NCBI RefSeq assembly: GCF_024362695.1 | Contig: NC_065415.1 | Coordinates: 13,681,438 to 13,745,437, forward strand | Direction: 5' to 3' | Source of the DNA: Pectinophora gossypiella | Taxonomy: Eukaryota; Arthropoda; Insecta; Lepidoptera; Gelechiidae | Length of the DNA: 64,000 bases | Program-made: the position numbers and the translations under genes | Notes under the pieces: model-generated | What the model was told of the DNA's origin: nothing | Database searches by the model: none | What the model saw: only the letters and a program-made list of their open reading frames with translations | In this document: positions 31,605-43,735 of the stretch, piece by piece | Layout of the letters: each line of letters begins with the position of its first letter | Numbering within the stretch: the first letter of the stretch is position 1

Positions 31605-31787
31605 CCGATCTCACCCCCTCTGGGTCTTACAGTACTTTAGTTTTAAATGGACCTAAACTGCTAAGGAGTAAGAGAGAGAGAGAGAGAGCGCGGATTGTCT
31701 TGTCTCGCTCCCACTTAGGCGTTAGACAGCACATGGTAATAATGGGATTTTTGTATCGAGTGTCCCGGTTATAATACAGTTAAGATA
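31605..31787 (+). repeat. Repeat K copy
   Basis: TCACCCCCTCTGGGTCTTAC through an AG microsatellite (31673-31688) to GAGTGTCCCGGTTATAATAC, the same order as 11420-11573. Confidence 0.6.
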
Positions 31788-31866
31788 AAACAAACAACGG
31801 AATTATCGTTGGATACTAAAGCGTGATAAATATATTTACATTAATACGAGAGTGTTATGTTGTTAT

Positions 31867-32096
31867 GTTTGGTAAGGACTTTACAGGCTTAAATCACCTG
31901 ATTGTCTGAAAAAAATAAGTTGATTCCGTGCTTCGGAGGGCACGTTAAGCCGTGGATCTCGGCTATTAGCCGTAAAAATACCTCCACCAACCCGCAGTGG
32001 AGCAGCGTGCTGGAGTATGCTCCATACCCCCTCCGGTTGATTGAGGGGAGGCCTGTGCCCAGCAGTGGGACGTATATAGGCTACTTATGTTTTTAT
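31867..32096 (+). mobile_element. SINE-B, 5'-truncated
   Basis: GGTAAGGACTTTACAGGCTT, the core, CACCTCCACCAACCCGCAGT and the tail GCCCAGCAGTGGGACGTATA. The 96-codon frame over it is SINE sequence. Confidence 0.85.
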
Positions 32097-32110
32097 GTTT
32101 TACGAGAGTG

Positions 32111-32255
32111 TACGGTCACGAGTACTAATGTACACAATTTGAAACCATGTCACTTTCACTTTTTTGACAAATTAAACCGTAAGTCTCATTAAATGTCAAA
32201 TGTGATACTGAGACAGGGTTCTAAAGTGGGTACATGATATCACTCATGACTGTAC
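32111..32255. mobile_element. MITE-3 copy, reverse orientation
   Basis: ACGGTCACGAGTACTAATGT to GATATCACTCATGACTGTA; inserted close to the end of the SINE-B. Confidence 0.7.
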
Positions 32256-32398
32256 CTAATGTAAAAGGGTGAGTTATATTGACCTCACTCTATCAACGAC
32301 AGTGATTGACATACTCCTTACTTACCCTAAGGGTTATATCACACTTGCAATACGGTAGTTTCCTAGATATAAACACGTAATATGCACAGTATATTATA

Positions 32399-32780
32399 CA
32401 GGGTGTTAGTGGCATCGTAACGAATACTGAGGGGGATGATTCAGACCATGATTCCAAGTTAATATCAAGTGGAATTACCGGTCCAATACTCATGATTTTT
32501 TTTAGTTTTTAAACTATTTTAAATTCTATACTTTTGTGATCGAAAATTACACTTGAAACAAACTCAGAATAATGAGCTGAATCATCCCTCTCAGTATTCG
32601 TTACGATGTCACTTACACCTCGTACAAGTGGAATTTCCTGTTGGAAAATTCATGATATTTTTGTGTTTTGAATTAATTTCCGTTCCATGCTTTTGCAACG
32701 GGAAATACACTTGATATCAACTCAGAATCATGGTCTGAATCATCCCTCAAAGTTTTCGTTACGATGTCACTAACACCCTG
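32399..32780. mobile_element. MITE-1 compound (one full copy plus a partial copy)
   Basis: Outer ends CAGGGTGTTAGTGGCATCGT and ACGATGTCACTAACACCCTG both abut TA, the Tc1/mariner target. A complete fold-back runs to about 32615; then the second piece starts in mid-arm (AAGTGGAATTTCCTGTTGG) and runs to the right terminus. Confidence 0.8.
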
Positions 32781-34030
32781 TATAAGTCCGTCGTCTTGCT
32801 TTCTAATGGTGAATGTATGGCGCTATAAATACGTATACGCGAGCTGTTGCTTGCAGAATAAATACAATAATAGCATACAACATCCTTTGAGTGACTACCT
32901 ATGTAAGGTCACTGGCTGTTTTCCTTTTTCAAAATGTTCATTATTTATTTATTATAATATAACGTTAAATAAAATAAAAGTTACATCAGGAATTAGACTG
33001 TTACATAAGCCAATTATAGGTGCACACAACATTTTACAGTGTAAGATAACGTAACTAAATTATACAGATATAATTTGTATTAAAATTTAAAATACAAATA
33101 ATTAAAAAAAAATACATTAAAATAGTAAAATATATATTATGCTGGAGGACATAAATATTTATAAATTTTATCCTTATACTGCCTAAGAGAATTGAAATTA
33201 GGTCTAGTTCAGACATTGCGGCATTAGTTCATTATGAGTCACGCAGATGCGACTCAACGCTGTTCTTTCTTATACTCGGGTTTTAACTGCCTAAAAGTAA
33301 GGGAAGAAAGATCTTTTTACATAAGTTTTGTGCCTTTTTACCGGCGGGAACTTTCCTAAAGTGGGATCATTCTCGGGATCGGCTCATTACTGGACATGGG
33401 CATGCTTTTTGCGTTTATAAGAGAATTTCTACGCTAACCGCTCATTGACAAGCCCATACATTAAATTCACTCACGGTCAGTCGAGTCCTCAGTAGGACAA
33501 GACCCTTATAACTTCCACCAAATATCCAAAGTTTATTGATAAAGGTTAATAACCAAAACGCGATAGTAAAAGCTTTATCGTGTTTTGTCGGAGGGAAATA
33601 AATCTATTTCCAATAAGGTCTAGAATAATTTACAAGATGAAATATTTACGTTAAGCATTAAAGGAACAAGCTATGTTAAACGTAAATGGAGTTATATCCT
33701 GCCAAACACGTCAAAGGAAGGATTGAACCAATTAGTTTTAGTTTCAGTATTCAATTAAGAGAGATTTTGTAAGTAAGTATTCAGTATTTGTGGTTGGATC
33801 AGACTGGCGGAACGAGATATCAGAAATGAAGCCTTATTTACTTATACGTAGAATCAGATTTGCGAAAGCGGTATAATTTTTTTTTAAGACATGTTATCTT
33901 CACGTTGTGATAAGCCTTAAACTTGTACACCTATATAAAAAGAATAATTGATTACATTAAATAGCACAAGCTCATGATTATATTACAATGGAGTAATTAG
34001 TGGAGTAGTACATCCATCATAAGATGATCT
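32781..34030. other. Gene-free stretch
   Basis: Low-complexity AT-rich DNA with a scrap at 33270-33400 (TGCCTTTTTACCGGCGGGAA) related to repeats at 38090-38190 and 55838-56272. The 96-codon frame at 32764-33054 starts inside a MITE arm and is not supported. Confidence 0.4.
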
Positions 34031-34033
34031 AAG

Positions 34034-34185
34034 TACCTACACCTCACCGAGCTTTCCGATCTTGTCACGTGGGTTCCCGTATTTTTGGTTGAATTGCAAT
34101 AGATTCGCTCCATGGGACTTAATCATAACTGGCGAGGAGCAGGATGTATATTACCTTTCGCTTATTTATGTTGTGTTCTACACCT
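34034..34185. repeat. Repeat G fragment followed by repeat J
   Basis: CCTACACCTCACCGAGCTTT (G, minus) then CCATGGGACTTAATCATAAC (J, plus). Confidence 0.5.
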
Positions 34186-34194
34186 ATAAAATCA

Positions 34195-34406
34195 TCTCGC
34201 TAGCCTTATCCTGTTTTTCAAAAGGTCCGCTTACATGACCTGAAGATTTGAAAGGTCCGGTTTTTTACAGAAGCGACTGCCTGTCCGTCCTTCCAACCTG
34301 CGAAGGGAAAACCAGCCCGATACAGGTTAGGTCACATACCTGCGAAACGCATTTCTCGGGAATATGGGTTTCTTCACGATGTTTTCCTTCAATGCTGAGC
34401 ACGTGT
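34195..34406 (-). mobile_element. SINE-D 3' half
   Basis: GGTCCGCTTACATGACCTGA, AGCGACTGCCTGTCCGTCCT, GTTAGGTCACATACCTGCGA and AATGCTGAGCACGTG; head absent. Confidence 0.8.
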
Positions 34407-34609
34407 TCTACGCCTACATAGTTACCGAAAATATTTTAGAATACAAGTACCTAATTTTTTCTTATATTATTATGTTAAAATGTCTAAGCGTTAGGTTGAT
34501 CGATTCAAGTCCAAAAATAACACACCCGCGTTAACAAAATAATGGAAGGGAATCGAATACGGTGAAGTATCTAACAGCTGGGTCTGTTGAATCTAAGTAC
34601 CTAAATATT

Positions 34610-34866
34610 TTATATACAGGTTGTTAGTGACATCGTACCGAATACTGAGGGGGATGACTCTGAGTTAATACGAATAATTTTATATACAGGTTGTTAGTGA
34701 TATCGTACCGAATACTTTGAGGGATGATTCAGACCATGATTCTGAGTTGATATCAAGTGGAATTTCTTGTTGGAATATTCATGGGAATTTTGGTGCTTTT
34801 TGGCGAGGAGTCTATGTATTACCTGCCTAGTCCTTTAGGAATACAGGAGTGATGATATGTTATGTT
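34610..34866. mobile_element. MITE-1 left arms, tandemly repeated, then repeat J
   Basis: ATACAGGTTGTTAGTGACAT at 34614 and again at 34686 with the same GTACCGAATAC continuation: a local direct duplication of the left arm. The right arm is missing. Repeat J follows at 34802-34866. Confidence 0.65.
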
Positions 34867-34982
34867 GAGTGTTAAACGTTTTTACTTGTAGCAATATTTG
34901 TCGCCTCGTGCGCGATTGACAATCAATTCTTTGCCTAAAACCACGATTAGTATTCTTACAAATCTATATATAAGTGTCTATA

Positions 34983-35314
34983 ACATAAACATAAACTGCC
35001 TATATACGTCCCACTGCTGGGCACAGGCCTCCCCTCAATCAACCGGAGGGGGTATGGAGCATACTCCACCACGCTGCTCCACTGCGGGTTGGTGGAGGTG
35101 TTTTTACGGCTAATAGCCGGGACCAACGGCTTAACGTGCCCTCCGAAGCACGGAATCATCTTACTTTTTCGGACAATCAGGTGATTCAAGCCTGAAAAGT
35201 CCTTACCAAACAAAGGACAGTCTCACAAAGTGATTTCGACAATGTCCCCATCGGGAATCGAACCCGGACCTCCAGATCGTGAGCCTAACGCTCTAACCAC
35301 TAGACCACGGAGGC
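34983..35314 (-). mobile_element. SINE-B, full length with 8-bp target duplication
   Basis: Minus strand: head with A box (GTGGTCTAGTGGTTAGAGCG) and B box (GGTTCGATTCCC), GACAGTCTCACAAAG junction in reverse, the shared core, then GGTGGAGTATGCTCCATACC and the tail ending in TATATAGGCAGTTTATG. TGTCTATA flanks it at 34975-34982 and 35315-35322. Confidence 0.9.
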
Positions 35315-35322
35315 TGTCTATA

Positions 35323-35910
35323 CTCGATAGAAGTGTCTATACTCGTGACATTTATACTTCGAGAGACACTCTATATGAAGGCAATTCGTTCAAGTGGATA
35401 GTGGTTGAATGAATAAATTATGTTACATAAGACTTCAGTTCGTTCTATCGACTGAGTGAATTGGAACTAAAATGGTGCTACGTTTCGCTGTTGTATTTTG
35501 AAGAGAGTTATACTTAGTAAAGTTATGTAAGTAAATCAGTCTGTATTTTATATATGAAGAAAATTTATTTTTGCATAGGAATTTAAACAGAAACTACTTA
35601 TGCGTACGGGGTTATACGGAGTTTATTTTACCTTAGGTATCTCTCTACTAAATAAAACTGTGTAAACATATTAATTGCCTTTCGAAAAAGATTAGCTATG
35701 ACTATTATATAAGTAATTTAAAATAAAGAAATCACAAAAAAATAGGCATCCACCACAGGCTTCGTCAAACATTTTTTAAATAATTTTTCACACGTAGTCT
35801 CCAAATATTTTGTCTTGTTTAGAATAATAATATAAAAATAAAACTAATAAATAAGTTTGTACTTAATTTTCAAAAAATATTCTACCATTTTAGAAAATAA
35901 GCCATTATGG
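35323..35910. other. AT-rich stretch, no gene supported
   Basis: Unclassified; no frame or repeat partner recognised. Confidence 0.4.
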
Positions 35911-36091
35911 ATTATAGTCATAGAAAGTGAGTGACGTCATAGAAAAACATGACAAAATGTCGCACTAACATCATTATTATTTTTAAGAATATTCATAAAT
36001 AAGTTGAATAAAAGACTTTTTTTGTCACCTTTATCTGTGTTGATTTAGTAATCAGTATTTCCTAATTTATCTTTGACCTAAGTAACTACCC
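35911..36091. mobile_element. MITE-6 copy, left end unclear
   Basis: GAGTGACGTCATAGAAAAAC, ATGTCGCACTAACATCATTA and ATCTTTGACCTAAGTAACTA CCC correspond to the copy at 41118-41597. Confidence 0.55.
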
Positions 36092-36462
36092 AATTGTTAA
36101 GTAATTAAATATTGCAGGCAACGTCGCAGGCTTCACATAGTCTGCCCACAGCCAAGATAGAGCTATGAATTTCACCGAAACCAGCTATCAGTGCTTTAAA
36201 TACAAATGGCTCGTGTTAAATAAATGTTTCAGCAGAGAAAATATGTTCGTCAACAGATTTTGTTACAGGATATTGTGCAACAGAGTGAAACGTTCGAGAA
36301 TAGGGTTTTTGGGCTGCAATATTTATTGGGATTTTTTTTCGGGGTGTGTAGAGTCCACTTCAGGCATAAAAACTCGTGACAGCCCTGTTTCTAGAACGTG
36401 TGATTTAGTAATATCCATAGTTCGAATATCGGCGCGGGCTCTGAACTATAGCATAAATATAA

Positions 36463-36586
36463 ATAGCCTATATACATCCCACTGCTGGGCACAGGCCTCC
36501 CTTCAATCAACCAGAGAGGGTATGGAGTATACTCCACAACACTGCTTCACTGCGGGTTGGTGGAGGTATTTTTATGGCTAATAGCC
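36463..36586 (-). mobile_element. SINE-B 3' fragment
   Basis: CTATATACATCCCACTGCTG, CTTCAATCAACCAGAGAGGG and GCGGGTTGGTGGAGG. 36092-36462 before it holds only a weak tRNA-box-like scrap. Confidence 0.75.
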
Positions 36587-36589
36587 GCA

Positions 36590-37162
36590 GCCCATCAGAC
36601 ATCCTAAAATTATCGTGTTGTCAACTTTTTACAACATACTCAAAAGGAAAAGCAGCCGAATGCGTTCTATCTTTAAATCTTAATAAAAAACGGCGCTAAG
36701 CTCTCGTTTTGTTTACCTGAACTTGTATTTTTAAATGTTTTTTTTTTTTAAGAATTCGGCCTTGGTACTCTTCGACAATGTAACGTTACGTATGACACAC
36801 TGACACGAAAATATTTCGGTTCCAGCAGTTATTTCTGAACGGAATGGACTGAGTAAAATTATTATTATTAGGTCCACGCTTGAAGAGATACGCGCTTCGG
36901 ATTGTGTTTTATTATCTTTATCTTGTTTGGTTTGTGAAAATTACAAACATTTTAAGATTAATTTATTTATTATTTTTTTATTATTTAAACGACAGTTGCC
37001 CATGGCGTTTTAAATATATATACAATTATGAATAATTATCGTTTAATCCTTTCCATATATACATATAAATATAAACTAATGCCTTAATCCCTAATGTTGT
37101 GGGTATCGCGAGAGTAATAAGATTTTGACTAGTTTTCCATTTCAATCCAGAAGTTTCCTAGG
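36590..37162. other. AT-rich stretch, no gene supported
   Basis: No recognised repeat or frame. Confidence 0.4.
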
Positions 37163-37434
37163 GTGTAACCTAAAGGCGATAAACAAAACTGCGAATGTTG
37201 ATCACTGCTATGCACGTTACATCGAAGAAATAAATCTACGATACAGGCATAACACAGTGTACTAAAGTTTTATTCTATCGCAGTGAAATGCAGGATGCAT
37301 CGCAATTTAGTATTTTCACGATGTTAACACATCGCAAGAAGATACATCGAAGCATAGTGTAACGTGCATAGCAGTGATGAACATTCGCACTGAAGAACGT
37401 CATAGTTTTGTTTATCGCTTTTAGGTATTACACT
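37163..37434. mobile_element. MITE-7 fold-back element, about 272 bp
   Basis: GTGTAACCTAAAGGCGATAA ACAAAACT is inverted as AGTTTTGTTTATCGCTTTTA GGTATTACAC. A second block, CACTGCTATGCACGTTACAT, is inverted as TGTAACGTGCATAGCAGTGA. Interior repeats include ATCGCAGTG and CATCGCAA. No coding capacity. Confidence 0.8.
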
Positions 37435-38085
37435 CCGTTTCTCCTATCATTTATGGTGGGTACACAATTTTTAATTATTATAAAATATTCCATAAATCTT
37501 TGTAACAGTTAGTTAGTTGTCTACAGTTATTTTATTCCAAAAAAGTACATACACAAATCAATCATACTTCATCTAATGACTAAAATTCATCACTCACCAA
37601 AAACAATTAAGCTTAATAGAGGTAGCAATGCATCGTTAATGGGACTTAATATAGTGACAGGTGCCAAATTTGTCTCTAAACTCCCTCCGCTGTCACCGAG
37701 CGATGACCTATTTCACGTCTATTTCGGTGTGGACGCGAAATATCGAGCGCATCACTTGGTTGAATACGCGTGGCCATTTGCCTCTATGAAAAAGTAAATT
37801 AAAAAATAAAAGTCTTAGCTTTTTGTGGTGGTAAATTGATTAGAAAAATGTATTTTGATATTTTAATTTTGTCGAATTTGAGAATATTTTAATTTTTTAT
37901 TTGTGATTTTTGTGATTGATGGAAATAAAATACAAATAAAATAATACACCTCTTTGATGTTTAAAACTTTTGTATGTTTTATAGACATCTGTAATTATTT
38001 TTACATTAAAAAATACAAGTTCTTTTACTTTTGACATAAGATATAGTTGTAGTATAGTAGGTACCGGTGACGTGCGCTTACCGAC
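37435..38085. other. Stretch with one unexplained open frame
   Basis: 37576-37797 (73 codons) has a moderately GC-rich second half (…SKLPPLSPSDDLFHVYFGV…) against AT-rich surroundings. No family recognised, no clear splice sites. It may be a decayed exon or chance. Confidence 0.3.
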
Positions 38086-38089
38086 TATG

Positions 38090-38565
38090 TATTCCCACTA
38101 TGGCAACGTTCCCAGAAGTAAAAAGGCGGGAAACTTATGTAAAAAGAGCTTTTTACTTAACCTTTAGGCAGAAAAGACAAGCATTCAAGCAAGAACAATT
38201 TTAAAAAAGAAAAGCAGTCAGTGTCCTTACTATTAAAGAGTATTTATAACGGGAACATCCCCACTTTGGGAATATTTCCGGTAACCGTACGTGCTTCGGA
38301 GGGCACGTTAAGCCGTTGTTGGTCCCGGCTATTAGCCGTAAAAAAACACCACCAACCCGCATTGGAGCAGCGTGGTGGAGTATGCTCCATACCCCCTCCG
38401 GTTGATTGAGAGGAGGCCTGTGCCCAGCAGTGGGGCGTATACAGGCTGTTTATGCTATGTTGTACGTCTCTGGGTACAATAGTAGTATAATAGGGACATG
38501 AATAGTGGTGTAGGTACATGGGCTTTTTGATCGTTAGTGGAGGTCTGTGCCTAGCAGTGGGACGT
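38090..38565. mobile_element. Repeat with GTAAAAAGGCGGGAAAC motif, then SINE-B and a SINE-B tail scrap
   Basis: 38090-38190 and 38255-38288 (CCCACTTTGGGAATATTTCC) match 55838-56272. SINE-B, 5'-truncated, occupies 38289-38453 (plus). A second tail scrap is at 38535-38565 (GCCTAGCAGTGGGACG). Confidence 0.65.
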
Positions 38566-39325
38566 GAGAGTTATTTATTTTTACGATATAATTTTATAAC
38601 TTACAACACGGTAGTAAAGTTACTGAAATATTTATGTTTTATTTACGTCTAAGCTTATTGTAGTAAATTCCAGAGCGACGTGAAAATATACCGTGTCTTG
38701 CTTAGGAATTTTAACGATAGCTTTTCAACGTCTTTGCCAATGTTAGTGATTTCATTTCTCTTTTTTTTATGCCTTGGGTGGAATTTAATATATTATGATC
38801 CCTGAAATCAGTGTTTATAAGAACGTCAATGACCTCATAACCCATGTGAAAGAAAAAGAAAAAACCTGACTAATACAGAGCTCTTAATCAGTTTATTTCG
38901 TAAAAGAATAGTACAATGTCTGCCAGATAGACTTTTTTACTTGGAAATTGAATAAGCACCTTCCAAAAGCGTTATATTCTTCTGAAAAGACAATTTAATA
39001 AAATAATTGAAAATAATATCAAAACATTAACTTTCATACCCAGGTTCAATCAACGTTTCCATTCCAAAACCACTTCGCCACATAAAAATATCAAAATTTT
39101 ATTACACCTTTAAAATCACCATTAACTATTTTCTTTGAACCTATTGTTTTCATGCATTAAACTACGGGTTAACTACGTGTGGTTAAGTCGTAAATTTAAC
39201 TGCTCGTTCTCTAACCGTGGTTAGCGACTAAACAAACTCAAACCGTGTCAAAAGCAAGTCAGAAATAAATCTTCACAGTTGCGTATACTCTGTGTGGTAA
39301 GATATAAGATTTAAGCGGAAAAGCT

Positions 39326-39541
39326 GCTCACCTGATTGTCCGAAAGTAAGATGATCCGTGCTTCGGAAGGCACGTTAAGCCGTTATTAAAGAATATCTTT
39401 ATTCAGTAGGTAACATAGTTACACTTTGAATCGTCATTTTTATATAACGAACGTCTCATCCGCCTAAAACTACTACAGCTTCTCACAACCTGTATAGCCG
39501 AGGCAAGGAAGCTGCAAGAAAACACTCGATCCAGGGCCCTA
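39326..39541. mobile_element. SINE-A core (plus) joined to a LINE 3' end (minus)
   Basis: 39326-39383 is GTCCGAAAGTAAGATGATCC...TTAAGCCGTT, cut off in the core. 39384-39541 is the reverse of the LINE end at 61607-61765 (CAGGTTGTGAGAAGC..., CTATAGAATAAAG-like tail). The LINE end replaced the SINE 3' half. 38566-39325 before it is unclassified. Confidence 0.7.
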
Positions 39542-39907
39542 GACGTTCTTTAAAAAAAAAAAACACAAAATATTGTTATGCAATTTAGAAATTTGGCTGC
39601 CTACATTCAGTTCCCAGACAGTCAGTCCCATGCATTCATATCTTGTAAATAATCACAAACCTTATAATAACCTTTTTTACTATGCTTTATCGCAATAAGT
39701 TCAAAACTTGGACGAGGTGTGTAGGCCACACTCGTCTTAGTTTAGACGAGCATCTCTCGCTTTGACGTGTTATCTCAATAATACTTCATACCCACCTACA
39801 TAAGGTTCCTTTTCAAATTATTCGAAAATAAAAACATTAAAAAATGTGTCATATTTCTCCTACTCTTACTGTTCGGTTTTGCTAGCCACATTAGAGCCTA
39901 TCATAAC

Positions 39908-39977
39908 ATCGACCTGGGATAGACATTTAGGAGTCGCCGTCGCCGGACACGGCTTGGATGATGATGATGATGATGAC
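39908..39977 (+). mobile_element. RTE-type LINE 3' terminus with GAT repeats
   Basis: GACCTGGGATAGACATTTAG, GCCGGACACGGCTTG, then GAT repeats; sense copy of 2370-2428. Confidence 0.6.
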
Positions 39978-39979
39978 TC

Positions 39980-41117
39980 TTACTGAGTCATCATTATCAT
40001 CATCTCCCTCGCGTTATTCCGTTCTTCACGGGCTCCGTTTACGTAACATAAAAAAAATATTTATAGCACAAACATGAAATACAAAACAAAAGAGAAAGAG
40101 TACAATAGGCGACCTTACTGCTAAGTTGCAATTTCCTCCAGGCAACTTAAACAACATAAAAATTTGACCGTCTGAATTTTCAACCCGTCAAGGAAAAGCA
40201 GCCCAATACAGCTATTATCTGTGGGACACTGAGACTAAGCGTCTCTTCAAATAATAATTATTATGAATGAGTGTACTTTTAGTTAATGATAATATTTAGT
40301 ACTACTTAGTACTTTAATGAAAATTATTGTTTTATTACCGAGCAAAGCACGATATTATTAATTAAGTATTTTAAATAGGAGGTTTGTTTGATTTAGTTTG
40401 CTTTTATCTCAACATCAAAGTTTTCTAAAAGTAATTACAAAGTTCTGTAAATACCTACAGTAGGCACGGTCTAGATATTGTTTTAACCGAAATTGTTGAA
40501 TATTCATTATTATTTTGTTGTTGAACTCAACAGCTTTATTATTGAATCACTATGGAGTAAAAAATAATTTAATAGATGGTTGCCCAAGCCGTTAACGTTA
40601 ACAAAAAACTCAATGGCCGCCAGAATTTGCACGAAATTCGTTCACTGAAAATTTTCAGAGATCCGATAGACCCGCGAAAACCATCCGCTCATACTAACGG
40701 CCCACTTACAACAGAAGGAAAATAAACATAAAAGCAGCGAAGCATCGCTGAATCCCAAAATTGATATTTCTTGAAGCGCTTTAACCCATTCTGGGAGTAC
40801 GTTTTACTACCGAAGTCACTTTCAATTTTCAGCGTAAAGCGCTTTACAAGCATAACCTCTAGGGATCGTCTGCGCCGAAGATATTCAGCCTATAAGCGCT
40901 GAGGTAAATCAATAACGGCCGGAGATATAGAAACAAGATTATCTGGATATTTTTGTTATGTAGGAACATATTTTCCGTTAGTGGATTTTCCTCTACCACT
41001 TATTGTTTTGTTGTTAGATACTTCTAAAAGTAAACCCCTGGCCTACAGTGCGAGTTCATTAAGAAAAATTCAGTAAACAAAAGGCGTGAAAAGCTTGCTT
41101 TGTGTCTATATTGAATA
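39980..41117. other. Repeat-poor stretch
   Basis: Apart from a SINE-D scrap at 40168-40213, this is the least repetitive kilobase in the window. 40560-40960 is less AT-rich than its flanks and contains CAGCGTAAAGCGCTTTACAA and TGAAGCGCTTTAACC. No frame is open. A non-coding regulatory block is possible but untested. Confidence 0.35.
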
Positions 41118-41597
41118 GGGTAGTTTCCAACTAGTCAAACCAGTTACTTTTTACTAAACGTCAAAACACGAAACTACTATGGAATTTGTATGAAAAAGTA
41201 ACATGTGACGTCATAAAAAACGGGATAAAATGTAGCACTTATTATTATTTTTTTTTCTTAAATTCATAAATAAATTAAATAGAAAAAAGAAAACGGTTTT
41301 TATCACCTTTAGATCTGTTTTTAGAGCTACAAGGAAAGAGAGGAAGGGGAAGACCAAGAAGAGATTACATTGAACCACTCTAGAGCGAATAAATTTTATT
41401 TCATTTCATTTCATTTTCATGGAACAGATTAAATAGAAGGCGAACGTCATGTCTTATAAGGAAGTGAAGGAATTGGCCTTTGTTAGACAAGAATGGAGAA
41501 TGCTATACCGACAATACCGTGTCTCTTAAATGAGTGATTATGAGATCTGTCTATCAATCAGAATTTTATCATTTATCTTTGACCTAGGAAACTACCC
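41118..41597. mobile_element. MITE-6 with a LINE-F remnant inside
   Basis: Ends GGGTAGTTTCC and GGAAACTACCC are inverted repeats. The left two-thirds parallels 35911-36091. The LINE-F piece at 41325-41530 interrupts it. Confidence 0.7.
41325..41530 (+). pseudogene. LINE-F reverse-transcriptase C-terminus, broken
   Basis: ELQGKRGRGRPRRDYIE is followed by about 35 bp of unrelated TTTCA repeats, then MEQIK-stop-KANVMSYKEVKE, LAFVRQEWRMLYRQ and a stop. The GKRGRGRPRR block and the DRxEW-like end mark the C-terminus of RTE-like retrotransposon proteins. Related pieces: 51655-51838, 52530-52672, 58445-58560. Confidence 0.75.
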
Positions 41598-42377
41598 AAT
41601 TACATGAATACGTATTCATATCATAATGATCACGCCTTCCTTAATCATCTAAACTTATTATTATAGTCCTCATAAGTCATTCTGTCCACAGATTGACTTA
41701 CGATTTGTATATTTAATTCCGATTGACCAAAAAGAAAAATGCCTAGGAAATACCAAGAGAAAAGGACAATATACATACTACCTAATCTTCATATCGCTCA
41801 CACACATGCGAAATGTCCGTTTTGCAGACGGGTGAAAACCTTCACACTTAACAAATAAAAACCAATTGTCAATGTCCACTAGAGAACAACAAAAGGCTGG
41901 AAGACAGACACGAACAGTAATGAAAGGCCAATATTTACGTTATTTAAAACCCCTTCCAAAGATTCACGGAATAACGGAATTGCTCCACAATTCACTAAAA
42001 TGCTGCACTCAAGGGCCGAACAAAAGCGGCCGAGTCCCATCGGGGCAATAATACAAAAACTGCACTGCGCCATTTTACCGCCATTTAAAAATATTACGCA
42101 TTTAATCTCTATTAAAATTTTCAGTTACAATTGCTTTTTGGAATAAAAAGTGTTACATTTACTACATGCCATAAAAATAGTGGTATATGGAGTTTTGACA
42201 AAGTAAAATTAATGGGAAAAGCGGAGTCTTACTATTCAGTTAGTCTATTGGGAAGGAAATTCAGGGCAGGACTAGTCGGTAAGACTGGAAATAGGGGGAA
42301 TATCGCGCGTCATGTGATGGAACTATTGGCTAAATAAATAAACCTCAGGTATATTTTTCAGCGGGTATATTGACAGC
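41598..42377. other. Gene-free stretch
   Basis: A segment at 42215-42300 (CTATTGGGAAGGAAATTC) also occurs at 56320-56345. Otherwise unclassified. Confidence 0.4.
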
Positions 42378-42520
42378 ATCCGTGGTTAGAGCGTTGGGCT
42401 CACGATCTGGAGGGCCGGAACCGATTCCCGTTGGGGCCATTTTTGAAATCACTTTGTAAGACTGTCCTTACATGCAGCCTTGAACCACCTGATTTTCCGA
42501 AAAAGTAAGAAGAGTGTGCT
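42378..42520 (+). mobile_element. SINE-B 5' half
   Basis: CGTGGTTAGAGCGTTGGGCT, a B-box-like CCGATTCCCGTTGGGG, GTCCTTACATGC and CTGATTTTCCGAAAAAGTAA; truncated in the core. Downstream 42660-42700 has a SINE-A terminal scrap (TACCCACACGATAAG); the rest to 43407 is unclassified. Confidence 0.7.
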
Positions 42521-43407
42521 TCGTATTTTTTTTTTATTCCAAAAAAGGTACAATTTTGCTTAAAAAAATAATTTCGCAAAACTTTTACCAGTTTATTGGC
42601 GGGCGCACGCACCTTTAGTTACTTAAAAGAAATTGCTAAATACTTAACAACTATTACAATGGTTTGATAATCGACCTTACTACCCACACGATAAGAAAAA
42701 GATTACAATGCTTATGGCGTTTATACTTCGATAATGAAAATAAATAATAGGTAAAAGCTGTCTAGCCCTACGACCCGAGGGTCTTGGGATCAAGTTTAAT
42801 TACATATTCTTAATTATGTACTTGCTAGGCAGAGACAGTATGTGTACCTAATAGGCAGATTGTATGCGTGTGATGATACGTTACGAAGCACAGACTCTTC
42901 TTACTTTTTCCGAATATCAGGAGATACGTAAAGAAGTATGCTCACCGGTTAAGAGAAGGTACTTTTGACCTGACCTTTCTTTAAGACATCCTGGATGTGA
43001 TCGCGGTAGGCCTTCCACTGCCACCTTTCTTTAGCAATACAATAAGGAAAAATAATCAAGAAAATAGGCAGAAATAAAAATCAAGTCCAGCTTCATTTGT
43101 TGAGTAAAATTATGAGGTTATAACTCAACAACCACCAGCCTTAAATCACTGTATGTGGCAGAAGCTAATGGAAAGTGGGACGTTAAAATTTTTTTCCTCA
43201 ATTGAAAAAAGGATATAAATTGTGGCCAAAAAGCGTTCAGGCTGCGAACGCTCAGAGATAAATATAACACTGTGTATTGAAATTTTTGACATCCCAATAT
43301 TGGCAGATGCTTTTAATGGTGAAGAGTGGCAATGACATAATGTATTTACGCCAGAACATTCTCGTAGACTGAAGTGACTTGTATTTACCACCGATATTGT
43401 ATGTTGT

Positions 43408-43702
43408 AGGAGCTCGGTGGCGCAGCGGTTAACGCGCTCGGTCTGCGATTGTTGAAGTTAAGCAACTTTCGCAAAGGCCGGTCATAGGATGGGTGACCAC
43501 AAAAAAAAAAGTTTTCATCTCGAACTCCTCCGTGCTTCGGAAGGCACGTCAAGCCGTTGGTCCCGGCTGCATTAGCAGTCGTTAATAACCACCAATCCGC
43601 ACTGGGCCCGCGTGGTGGTTTAAGGCCCGATCTCCCTATCCATCCATGGGGAAGGCCCGTGCCCCAGCAGTGGGGACGTTAATGGGCTGGTGATGATGAT
43701 TA
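43408..43702 (+). mobile_element. SINE-C, full length
   Basis: GAGCTCGGTGGCGCAGCGGT head, CGCAAAGGCCGGTCATAGG, A10 interruption at 43500, core CCGTGCTTCGGAAGGCACGT, GGGCCCGCGTGGTGG and tail CCCCAGCAGTGGGGACGTTA then GATGATGAT. Confidence 0.9.
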
Positions 43703-43735
43703 TGGTGCATTATACATGTTACGTTATACATAACA

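Noticed and set aside
37576..37797. 73-codon frame as an exon
   Set aside because: Slightly suggestive composition but no splice signals or family; left as unexplained.
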